Assembly: GCA_001799675.1 (NCBI GenBank)
Contig: MGTX01000002.1
Span: 65,878 to 129,877 of the forward strand
Length of the DNA stretch: 64,000 nt
DNA from: Elusimicrobia bacterium GWA2_66_18
GTDB taxonomy: Bacteria; Elusimicrobiota; Elusimicrobia; UBA1565; UBA9628
Reading direction: 5' to 3'
Within the stretch, counting starts at the first letter, position 1. Every line of letters starts with the position of its first letter. The notes under the pieces were generated by a model. That model was not told the DNA's origin. It did not search any database and saw nothing but the letters and a program-made list of their open reading frames with translations. Shown here piece after piece: positions 43,021 through 51,328 of the stretch. Position numbers and translations under genes: made by a program.

Positions 43021-44517
43021 ATGAAGACTGTGTCTCCTGGACGCGGCGGCCCCATCAGACTGATGCTCGTCGAGTTGACGCTCGATGAGCCGGAGCGCCA
43101 GAACGGCGTCGAGGCCTATCCTCTTCTGATGGGCCTGGGGTCAATGCTCGGCTGGCGCGTGTCGTGGTGCACTCTGGGCGTGCGGTACGACCCCACCCTT
43201 CGCTACCGTCTGCCTCCGCGGGACCTCGGTGCGCTGCTCGCCGAGATCTCCCGCCGTAAGCCTCGGATCATCGTGATTAACGAGCATCTGCAGGAAGACC
43301 AGTGGACGCGGGTGAAGGCGACCAGAGCGCGACTGGTCCACTCTTCCCTCGACGAAGGAACCCTCGACCATTTCGCCGACTTCGTGCGGCAGGAGATCCC
43401 TGAGGCCGCAGGGGCCGATCTCGATAGCCCGCGCCTCTTCGACCGGATCCAGCCCGAGTTTCGCCGAACGATCCTCAACAAGACTCCATGGGCGAAGCTT
43501 TCGATCATCCGTGTGGTCACAGGGATGCGATGTTCCTACCGCACGCACGTCGCGCAGAACCCTTACTACCGCGGCATCGTGCCTTCCGCGAAGACCATGC
43601 GCTGCTCTTTCTGCGACCTGCGCCGCATGGCCATGCCCTTACGCGACGAAGTGTCCTTCGCTGTGCGCCTCATCGAGGCCGCCTGCCGGCAGCGCCGAGT
43701 CGAGAAGGGCCGCGAGTACCGTTTCGAGACGCTGGGCTGCCGGCTGTGGCGCAGATTGGGGGAGTTCGTCGAAACCTTGACGCGGCGGGGAGTGCGCTCC
43801 GCGGAACTCAACTTCATGCCGCGGTTCGACGAGCTCCTATCGGCGCGCGAGATGATCTCCCGCTGCCTTCCCCTGATGGCGCGCGGCGGCCTCGCCATGC
43901 GCCTCTACGGCATGGGAGTGGAGAATTTCTCGCCGGCAGAGAACATGCGTCTCAACAAGGGGGTCACGGCCGATCAGGTCCACGAGGCCACCCGTTTCAT
44001 GAAGGAGATGGCCGCACGCTGGCCGGGCACGTTCCGTCTGCCGCCGGGCGGCTTCAGCATGATCCTGTTCACCCCGTGGACAACGATCGAGGACTTGCGC
44101 ATTAACGTCAACAACATCAAGCGTTGCCCGATGATTGATCCCGCCTTTGCGCTCGGCAGGCGTCTACAACTCTTTCCCGGCCTGCCCGTCACAGCTTTGG
44201 CCGAGAAGGACGGTCTCGTCGCGGCCGAAGGGAGCGGCCTCTTCTATAATTCGGGCTGCATTGCGAAGGTTGACCGCCAGGAAATCCCCTGGCGCTTCCA
44301 GCATCCGGAAGTCGATATTCTATGGCGCCTCGCCCTCAGGATATCCTCCGGCCATGTCTTCCTGGAGGGCGCGCGGAGTTCTCCGCCGAGGGAGATGCTC
44401 GATCCTCTGTCGCTATTCCGACGCGCCATCGAGCGCGCCGCGGCGTCAGCACCGTGTCGAGAGAGTCCTACTGCTTCGAGGGCGACTGGAGCGGTTCGAA
44501 GACGTCCCGCCGGATGA
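43021..44517 (+). CDS. B12-binding-like radical SAM protein with split cysteine motif
   Basis: 498 aa. The first 130 residues have a Rossmann-like pattern as in cobalamin-binding radical SAM enzymes (NGVEAYPLLMGLGSMLGW, PRIIVINEHLQ). The cluster cysteines appear as Cys171, Cys195 and Cys198 (GMRCSYRTH ... TMRCSFCDL): the first is separated by 23 residues instead of three. Later segments (RFETLGCRLW, FMPRFDELL, MRLYGMGVENFSPAENMRLNKG, GGFSMILFTPWTTIEDL) fit a TIM-barrel with the SAM-binding strand order. ATG 43021 is a choice over 42967. Substrate unknown. Confidence 0.7.
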   Translation: MKTVSPGRGGPIRLMLVELTLDEPERQNGVEAYPLLMGLGSMLGWRVSWCTLGVRYDPTLRYRLPPRDLGALLAEISRRKPRIIVINEHLQEDQWTRVKATRARLVHSSLDEGTLDHFADFVRQEIPEAAGADLDSPRLFDRIQPEFRRTILNKTPWAKLSIIRVVTGMRCSYRTHVAQNPYYRGIVPSAKTMRCSFCDLRRMAMPLRDEVSFAVRLIEAACRQRRVEKGREYRFETLGCRLWRRLGEFVETLTRRGVRSAELNFMPRFDELLSAREMISRCLPLMARGGLAMRLYGMGVENFSPAENMRLNKGVTADQVHEATRFMKEMAARWPGTFRLPPGGFSMILFTPWTTIEDLRINVNNIKRCPMIDPAFALGRRLQLFPGLPVTALAEKDGLVAAEGSGLFYNSGCIAKVDRQEIPWRFQHPEVDILWRLALRISSGHVFLEGARSSPPREMLDPLSLFRRAIERAAASAPCRESPTASRATGAVRRRPAG

Positions 44518-44548
44518 GACCAAGGCGCTGATTGCAAGCAATGATAAA

Positions 44549-46615
44549 ATGGGCCGGATGAACACGTTGACGATTTTTAGAACCCGTATCGACCTCCTGA
44601 GGACATATCTCGCTCGTCGCGTCGGACCGAAGCTTCTCCCTATTTTATGTGTTGGCTCGATGATCGGCGCCGTGTGCCTTTTCATCTGGCAGTCCCACCA
44701 TATGGATTCAGCCCACTTTCCCATCCGGTTACTCCTGAATTTCGATGCCTGGGGCTATTCCGACGAGGGCGAGTCTCTTCTCCATGGAATCAGTTCGGGT
44801 TGGAGTCCGATCCGAATGCCTCTGTCCAGCGTGCTGGCCGCCCTATTCTTTCGCCACTGGGGGTTTTCCCCATCAGATTGGGGGATTCTTTCCGTCGGTC
44901 TTAAATTTGGCCTCCTCTTTGCCCTCAGCGGGATGCTTCTCCCGGGTATTTTCCCAGTCTGTCTGGCCCTGGGCACACTGATCCTGGCCGATGAGAACAT
45001 TTTTTTAACCAGTTATATGGAATCGGGTTCTTCCATATTTTTGCTGATTGTGGCGGGACTGCTGGTTTGGCGCGAACAGGCCTTGTCGTACAGACAGAGC
45101 TTCCTGCTTTCCTTCGCCATCGGGACCAGCCTCTTGTTTCGCTCTCCCCTTGTGTTTTTTCCGCCCCTTCTGGCTCTATTCGAGGGGCAACGCGCTCCAT
45201 CGATCCGGTCGTACTGGAAGCACGCGCTGATCCTCTGCATCGTCCCGTATCTTTTTCTGATCCCCTGGGTTCGGATGAACTGGGCCCTCCATAATCGGTT
45301 CATCCCATTGGAATATGACGCGGCCAACGTGAACATCGCCGCGGGAGCGCTGGGGTTTGTAACCTCCATGGACGGAGACTGGCGCCAAATTGTTGGGCCT
45401 ACGGGTCCCGACAAGTTTTGGACAATCTGGAGGTGGGCGGCCAGCGAGATCGGGCGTCACCCCCTTCGCTATCTGAAGGCTTACGCACAACGAATCGAAT
45501 ACGTCGTGACCCTCCACCCGGCGCTCTTCCTGGCAGCATTCTTGACGCTGTGTCTCTATCGCCAAAAACGGGAATTCCAGGTCTTGGGCCTTATGGTTCT
45601 CTACTACGTAGGCATCTATTGCTCCATGGCCGTGGTGTCACGCTCTTTTGATCCCCTCGTGCCGGTGCTGGCCGTTCTAGCCGCCTGTGGCCCGTTCGCC
45701 CTGCTCAAGACGAAAGCCATCGTCCCGGGACATCGCCAGCTGGCGAGATACGTCATCAGCTTGTTGCTCGCGATCGTGACGGCATGTGCCCTCTATGCGG
45801 CAGCGAAGGTCTCCCTGTACGCGGCCCAAATCACCCAGACTTCCGCCTCCAGCAGGGAATTGCTGGATGACGCCATCCGCACTCAGCCACAGCATGCATG
45901 GCTTCTTTTCGCACGGGGCAGAAGACACCTTGACGCCGGGAATATCCCCGAAGCGATCTCGGATTTGTCTCGAGCCGCAGCAATGAGCCCGCGCGATCCG
46001 GGATGCAGGTTAAGACTGGCTTGGGCTCGCATGATGCGGGGCAATCCCCAATCCCTGCTGGCATGGCCGATCCTTCCCAATGGGCGCAACAACAATCTCA
46101 ATGTAGACGCCCATCTTTTCAAAGCGCATGCGTATTTGAGGATGGGGCGGCCCTCCGCCGCACATCACGAGCTGAAAGACGCAATGGAAAGCGAGCTTCT
46201 GATGACAGCTCTGAACGAGGCAGGGACGCCTCGGGAACGGGGGATTATCGAGCAGATGCGATCTGCTCACGCCGGGTTTATCAATAAAGCATCGCACCTC
46301 TTGACGAATCGCCCCGCCCGGGAGCAACTCGCCATGCTCGGCGAGCTGGCGAAGTTGGCTCCGCGAGACGACGTTCTCACGCTCCGGCGCGTGGATCTTA
46401 TGCTGGAAGTGGGCCAGATTCGCAGGGCACGGGAACTCTTGGAGCACGCCGGGGCCGGAGTGGACGCCCAGCGTGAGGGGCTCCGCAGGGTCGCGCGGAG
46501 CTATCAGATGAAGGGGGACTGCAAGAGCGCCCTCCGGTTATGGGACATGATCCTCCAAGACCCTCATCACCAGGCCAAAGATTTCAGCGATCAATCCGTC
46601 TGCGAGGTGCAATAA
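44549..46615 (+). CDS. GT-C-like membrane glycosyltransferase with TPR-like tail
   Basis: 688 aa. About eleven hydrophobic helices span residues 25-430, with an early periplasmic acidic motif FDAWGYSDEGESLL like the catalytic Asp/Glu loop of GT39/GT83 enzymes. After about residue 450 comes a soluble helical-repeat domain (LLFARGRRHLDAGNIPEAISDLSRAAAM and similar) with TPR spacing. It probably uses a polyprenyl-linked sugar donor. ATG 44549 and 44558 are both possible; neither has a strong SD. Confidence 0.7.
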   Translation: MGRMNTLTIFRTRIDLLRTYLARRVGPKLLPILCVGSMIGAVCLFIWQSHHMDSAHFPIRLLLNFDAWGYSDEGESLLHGISSGWSPIRMPLSSVLAALFFRHWGFSPSDWGILSVGLKFGLLFALSGMLLPGIFPVCLALGTLILADENIFLTSYMESGSSIFLLIVAGLLVWREQALSYRQSFLLSFAIGTSLLFRSPLVFFPPLLALFEGQRAPSIRSYWKHALILCIVPYLFLIPWVRMNWALHNRFIPLEYDAANVNIAAGALGFVTSMDGDWRQIVGPTGPDKFWTIWRWAASEIGRHPLRYLKAYAQRIEYVVTLHPALFLAAFLTLCLYRQKREFQVLGLMVLYYVGIYCSMAVVSRSFDPLVPVLAVLAACGPFALLKTKAIVPGHRQLARYVISLLLAIVTACALYAAAKVSLYAAQITQTSASSRELLDDAIRTQPQHAWLLFARGRRHLDAGNIPEAISDLSRAAAMSPRDPGCRLRLAWARMMRGNPQSLLAWPILPNGRNNNLNVDAHLFKAHAYLRMGRPSAAHHELKDAMESELLMTALNEAGTPRERGIIEQMRSAHAGFINKASHLLTNRPAREQLAMLGELAKLAPRDDVLTLRRVDLMLEVGQIRRARELLEHAGAGVDAQREGLRRVARSYQMKGDCKSALRLWDMILQDPHHQAKDFSDQSVCEVQ

Positions 46616-46729
46616 CTCTCTCCTGGTCCGAAAAACGCAATTGGAACGCCGGACATGCAGATCGCGGGCAACGGATCGACGGCGGGACTCCTGCGCTGGT
46701 ACATCGACCGCAGCACTCCGGAATTTGGG

Positions 46730-48442
46730 CTAGGGCTCGTTGACCGTCACGACGCGGTCCGCGGCCACCGCCTTGAGAGACCGCTTTCGGCCGGAAGGCC
46801 ATACCACGTCCAGTCGATCCACGCTTTCCCAAGATCCCAGTCCGAAATGGCAGAGAAGGCTGTTGCCGGAGAGATAGCTGCCCCCGGCCGTGACCAGGCA
46901 GGTCTGGGACCTTCCGTCGGACATGGCCGCGGTGACCCTGGCCCCCACGGAGTCCCAGTTGCCGCGCGTTGCTGCCAGCCCGACCTCCAGCCAGTGGTTC
47001 CCATTCGGCACGAGGTTGCGCAGCAGAAGGGCGCGTCCCCCGTTGACGTTGATCGCCACGTCCACCCGCCCGTCCCTGTCGTAGTCAGCGAAGGCTGCTC
47101 CCCGAGCATTCAGGGGGGTCTGGAAGGCGGGCCCGGCGCTAGCGCTGACGTCGCTGAACGTGCCGTTTCCGTTGTTGTGAAAGAGCTGCATCCTCTGCGG
47201 GACCAGGCGCTCCGGATGATCCCTGTCCTCGAAGGTGGAGCCGTTGACGATCAAGAGGTCCAGGAGCCCGTCGTTATCGTAGTCGAGGAAGCCCACCCCC
47301 CAGCCGACATAGTCGAGGGTCGCTTCCCCTAGCCCCGCCGCGGCGTTGCCGTCGGCGAAATGAAGCCTCCGGCCCGGAATGTCCTTGTCCCGGCGCTCGC
47401 GCAGAAGATTAATGTAGAGGCTTTTCTCGTGGGCGATCCACTCCGTGACAGCCAAGTCCTGGTCTCCGTCTCGGTCGAAATCCCCGAGAGCGATCCCCAT
47501 GGAGCTCTTGACGTCCCCGAGCCAAGCCGAACTGGTCACGTCGGCGAACCTGCGACCGTCGGTGTTTCGGTAGAGGATATCCGGGCTCACGTCGTCTGCC
47601 ACATAAAGGTCAGGCCGGCCGTCCTCGTCGAGATCGGCGAAGAGGCACTGCATTCCTTTGCCTTCCCCGTTGGCCACGCCAGCCTCGCTCGTAACGTTGC
47701 GAAAGCGTGCCGCTCCTTCGTTATGATAGAGCGCGCCGCTCTCGGGAGGGTAGGCAAACGGGCTCAAGGTCGTGGGGATGCTGAAGCCTCCCCGCTCCAC
47801 AGCGGAGCTCCGAAGCCTCCCGCCGGGCCTGTCCTCGAAGCGGATATAGTGGGGCACGTAGATATCCAGCCTGCCGTCGTTGTCATAATCGCCGAGACAG
47901 GCTCCCGTCGCCCAGCGCGTGTCGGAGAGGCCGGACTCGCGCGTGATCTCGGTGAACTTCCAGCCTCCATCGTTGCGGTAAAAAATGTTTCCCCCATAAC
48001 CGGTCACGAACAGGTCGTGCCGGCCGCTGTTGTTGAAGTCGCCGAAGACGCAGCCCATGCCCAGGCCGCGCCCGTGCACGCTCGCCTTCTCCGTCACGTC
48101 CTCGAAGGTTCCGTCGCCGCGGCTGCGGTAGAGGGCGTTGCGCGGGCGCGAACCGGACTCGGCCTTCTTGGGGTCAAGCGGAGCGGCGTTGAGCAGGTAG
48201 AGATCCAGATTACCGTCTCCGTCGACGTCGCCCCAGCAGGCCCCCGAGCCCATATCCTCGGGCAGCAACGACGAGCGCCGGCCTTGGAAGTGGCGGAAGT
48301 CAATGCCGGCGCGGCTGGAGACATCCTCGAAAATAGCAGGCGCGGCGGCAGGCTTCGGCGGCGGCGCACGCCTCAGCCAGGAGACCCCTACCGCGAGCAG
48401 CGCCGAGAGAGCTGCTCCCGCCCAGAGCGCGCCTTTGCTCAT
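46730..48442 (-). CDS. ASPIC/UnbV (CRTAC-type) FG-GAP repeat protein
   Basis: 570 aa, exported or anchored by an N-terminal helix (ALWAGAALSALLAVGVSW). The body is a beta-propeller of FG-GAP/VCBS repeats with calcium-loop motifs such as DVDGDGNLDLYLL, DYDNDGRLDIYV, DLDEDGRPDLYV and DYDNDGLLDLLIV. The C-terminal ASPIC/UnbV domain shows GNHWLEVGL and VDVVWPSG-like VDRLDVVWPSGRKRSL. ATG 48442 overlaps the cytochrome gene stop by four bases; the frame to 48604 is rejected. Likely binds surface polymers or partner proteins. Confidence 0.88.
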   Translation of the reverse strand: MSKGALWAGAALSALLAVGVSWLRRAPPPKPAAAPAIFEDVSSRAGIDFRHFQGRRSSLLPEDMGSGACWGDVDGDGNLDLYLLNAAPLDPKKAESGSRPRNALYRSRGDGTFEDVTEKASVHGRGLGMGCVFGDFNNSGRHDLFVTGYGGNIFYRNDGGWKFTEITRESGLSDTRWATGACLGDYDNDGRLDIYVPHYIRFEDRPGGRLRSSAVERGGFSIPTTLSPFAYPPESGALYHNEGAARFRNVTSEAGVANGEGKGMQCLFADLDEDGRPDLYVADDVSPDILYRNTDGRRFADVTSSAWLGDVKSSMGIALGDFDRDGDQDLAVTEWIAHEKSLYINLLRERRDKDIPGRRLHFADGNAAAGLGEATLDYVGWGVGFLDYDNDGLLDLLIVNGSTFEDRDHPERLVPQRMQLFHNNGNGTFSDVSASAGPAFQTPLNARGAAFADYDRDGRVDVAINVNGGRALLLRNLVPNGNHWLEVGLAATRGNWDSVGARVTAAMSDGRSQTCLVTAGGSYLSGNSLLCHFGLGSWESVDRLDVVWPSGRKRSLKAVAADRVVTVNEP

Positions 48443-50403
48443 CTGAGCACGTCGACTTTGGCTTGATCCTCGGATAGGTCGGTGACCGGGAAGGTGGTCC
48501 CGTTGTTGCCGGTGGCCAGGTCGGCGATGAACTGATTGAACTTGCGATAGCGCAGGCGCGCGGTGATCGTCAGCGGCCCGCGGGTCCCCTGGGGCAGGGC
48601 ACACTCGTAGGGCGCGGCGTCGGAATAGCCGACGAAGATCGCCCGCTTAGTCTTCTGGCCGACCATGTCCCACAGGTTATGGCGGTCGATGAGAGCTCCG
48701 TTCTCGTCGACACCCCGGGATCGGAAGAAGAACGCGCCCTTGTCGACGTAGTTCTTGGCGTCAAGTTTTCCCGACACGAAGATCGTCTTGCCGTCTGCGT
48801 CTAAGACCTTCACCTCAAGCCACGTCTCTATGATGTCGAGCGGCCCCGTGGGCACGCCATGGCCGGCCTTGTTGTTTGTGACGATGACCTGCCACTTGAG
48901 CCGTCCGGAGGTTTTTTGCGGCGCGTCGATATGGATCGGCACGGCCGCCCCTTTGGCCCAACGGCTTTGGATCTCGGGGACGACGGAGCGACCCTTCAGC
49001 CACTCCTCGGTGAGCTTGAACTGCTCGGCGTCCTTGTTCAGCCAGGGGATGGCCTGGTTGGCGCCGATGAAGCGGTGGGAGCGGTGCTTGCCGTCGGCGC
49101 CGCGCGAGGGGTCGTTGAGGCGGCCGCGGGCCGGGTCTTGGGAGACAACCAGGCGCATGTGGCAGTCCTTGCAGGCCAGCGTCTTCTCCGGGTGGCCTTC
49201 GACGTGATAGCGGCCCTTGCGCCAGTCGTCGTACTGGTTCTGAAGCTGGACCCAGCCGAAGTGGTTGATCTCCTTGTCGATAAACTGTTTGTGGCAGGCC
49301 GAGCAGAGCTCCGGCTGGCCGTGAAAGTCCTTGGCCAGGTCCTCCGTGTGGGCGCGGGGCAAAGCACGCAGCAGGAAGTAGTTGACCTTCTTGCCCACGC
49401 GTCCGGGATAGCCCGCGAAAAGGTAGTCTCGCGGCGGGGCGAAGACATAGTTGCCGTTACCCTCGGTCTTGCCGTTGAGTCCGCGGATGCCGTGGCAGGC
49501 CACGCAGGATGAGCCCTCGTCGCTGCCGGGGCTATCGAGGCTTGAGCCCGGGGTGTTGGCTCCGGACAGGAGCGCCACCGGATCGTGGCAGGCGGCGCAA
49601 TAGCGGGTGGCCTCCTGGCCGCTCTTCTTGATCATCATGTTCTCAACCGCGCGGTAGACGAGGTCGGTGGAGGACCAATGGTGGGCGTTGGCCTTCCATT
49701 CGTCGTAGATCTGGCGGTGGCAGTCGCCGCAGCCCTGGGAGCCGGAGAGTCGGCGCGAGTCGATGATCCCGCCGGAGGCCGTTGTCGCGTTGCTGGGCGC
49801 AAACGGCTTGGGGCCGAAGCGGAAGCTGTAGCCCGCCGGCGGCCCGTCTTTGTAGATCGTGGGCTGATAGGCGGCGGCCAAGGCCAAGGTCATCACGACG
49901 AGCATCCCGCAGCCGGCTCCGGCCCAGGCCAGGAGCGTGCGCGTCGATGACGGCCAGAGCGCCGCCCCGCTCAACCGTAGGATCGATTTGGCGAGGTGGT
50001 AGACAACCAGCGCGGCTGCCGCGTAGCTGCTCCAGCGATGGAGCCAGCGCGCGACATCGGGCAGCAGTTCGCCGAAAGCGGCGGTCCAAGCCGCCCACAG
50101 TCCGGTGAGTCCCGACAGAGAGACTGCGGCCAGCGCCGCGTAACCGATCCAGACCATCAGCCTTTCAGAGGAGTTGTTGGCGCGCCAGGCATGGGTCCAG
50201 GCGTAGACGGCGAAGGGAGCGATGAAGACCAGACCCAGCGCCGTATGCAGCAGCACGCCGAACTGCAGCCAGGCGCTCAGGCCTGGCCAAAGCGTGACGA
50301 CCGCGCCTGACAGAAGCTCATACAGGAACAGCCCGATCCCGATCCCCAACAGCGGTGAAGCCAATCTTCCGGCCTTGCGCTCAAAATCTTCTTCACCAAA
50401 CAT
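48439..50403 (-). CDS. Five-haem membrane cytochrome c
   Basis: 654 aa. About five hydrophobic helices (residues 15-180) with histidines in LLHTALGLVF and LHRWSSYAAAALVVYHLAK suggest a cytochrome b-like quinol-facing domain. A periplasmic part follows with five CxxCH sites: CGDCH, CAACH, CVACH, CSACH, CKDCH. A beta-rich C-terminal domain (about 470-654) has VTNNKAGHGVPTG. It would move electrons between quinone and periplasm. It is embedded among ASPIC/UnbV genes, with four-base overlap to the next one. Confidence 0.88.
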   Translation of the reverse strand: MFGEEDFERKAGRLASPLLGIGIGLFLYELLSGAVVTLWPGLSAWLQFGVLLHTALGLVFIAPFAVYAWTHAWRANNSSERLMVWIGYAALAAVSLSGLTGLWAAWTAAFGELLPDVARWLHRWSSYAAAALVVYHLAKSILRLSGAALWPSSTRTLLAWAGAGCGMLVVMTLALAAAYQPTIYKDGPPAGYSFRFGPKPFAPSNATTASGGIIDSRRLSGSQGCGDCHRQIYDEWKANAHHWSSTDLVYRAVENMMIKKSGQEATRYCAACHDPVALLSGANTPGSSLDSPGSDEGSSCVACHGIRGLNGKTEGNGNYVFAPPRDYLFAGYPGRVGKKVNYFLLRALPRAHTEDLAKDFHGQPELCSACHKQFIDKEINHFGWVQLQNQYDDWRKGRYHVEGHPEKTLACKDCHMRLVVSQDPARGRLNDPSRGADGKHRSHRFIGANQAIPWLNKDAEQFKLTEEWLKGRSVVPEIQSRWAKGAAVPIHIDAPQKTSGRLKWQVIVTNNKAGHGVPTGPLDIIETWLEVKVLDADGKTIFVSGKLDAKNYVDKGAFFFRSRGVDENGALIDRHNLWDMVGQKTKRAIFVGYSDAAPYECALPQGTRGPLTITARLRYRKFNQFIADLATGNNGTTFPVTDLSEDQAKVDVLR

Positions 50404-51328
50404 GGGCGCCGACCTCCTTGATGACGATTTCCCGGCCCGAGGGAACGTCTATCCTATAAGAATGCCGGCCGTCCGGCCAATCCACGCGGATGGCGTCGAC
50501 GCGCTTGACTGCGCCCAGAGACAGCCGCAGAACGCCGGCTGGGACCGCCTGCCGCCGCGTCCGCCGCCCTGAGAAGATCGTGACCACCGCGCGCGCATCC
50601 TCGCGCTCCGGCACGACATCCACTTTCAGCCAGTGAAGGCCGCCCGTCTCGGGCAGCGGTAAAGGGGACGGTTCAAGCGGGTCGTCGTAGGGGGAGCGTT
50701 CGGCCTGCGTCCGCTGTCTCTTTTTTAGAGCGGAGAAACGGTCCAGAAGGAGCCGCGCCTCTTCAGACTGCCCCCGGGATTCCAGGGACCGGGCCAACCG
50801 GTAGAGAGCCGGCCCGTGGTCGGGCCGCAAAACGAGGACGCGGCGCAGGGCTTTCTCGGCCTCCGCGGTCCGACCAAGCGCCGACAGAGACTCCGATGCC
50901 CCCAGCGGAAAGGCGGGCTCCCCCGGGTCCAGCACAGCCGCGAGCTCGAAGCGCTGCACCGCCTCGGTCTCCAGATTCAGACCGGTCAGGCAGCGGCCGA
51001 AAAGATACTGGACGCGCGGGCTGTTGGGCGTCCGGATCTCGGTTTCTTTAAGCTCCCGCAGCGACTCGTCGTAATGGCGCCGGGCCAGCAGCACCATCGC
51101 CAGGTTGAGGCGGAAGGCGACCACCTTTGGATACGCGGAGGAAATCGACTCCAGATCGCGCGCGGCAGTCTCATACATCCCCATCCCCCAATGGGCGATG
51201 GCGCGGTTGTGAGCCGAGAAGGCGTCTTCGGGGGCGCCCTCCCAGAGGGTCGAATCCGTCTCGGATGCCCCGACGAAAGCGGCCGACGACGATCCAAGGA
51301 TAACCACGAGGACAAGGAGGCGGATCAT
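50393..51328 (-). CDS. Secreted TPR protein with ASPIC/UnbV-like end
   Basis: 311 aa with a signal peptide (MIRLLVLVVILGSSSAAFVGA). Residues about 35-215 are TPR repeats (AHNRAIAHWGMGMYETAARDL and later units); the C-terminal 80 residues resemble the ASPIC/UnbV domain (HWLKVDVV, RVDAIRVDWPDGRHSYR, REIVIKE). ATG 51328 overlaps the upstream stop by four bases; the longer frame to 51676 is a shadow extension. Overlaps the cytochrome start by 11 bases. Confidence 0.82.
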   Translation of the reverse strand: MIRLLVLVVILGSSSAAFVGASETDSTLWEGAPEDAFSAHNRAIAHWGMGMYETAARDLESISSAYPKVVAFRLNLAMVLLARRHYDESLRELKETEIRTPNSPRVQYLFGRCLTGLNLETEAVQRFELAAVLDPGEPAFPLGASESLSALGRTAEAEKALRRVLVLRPDHGPALYRLARSLESRGQSEEARLLLDRFSALKKRQRTQAERSPYDDPLEPSPLPLPETGGLHWLKVDVVPEREDARAVVTIFSGRRTRRQAVPAGVLRLSLGAVKRVDAIRVDWPDGRHSYRIDVPSGREIVIKEVGAHVW

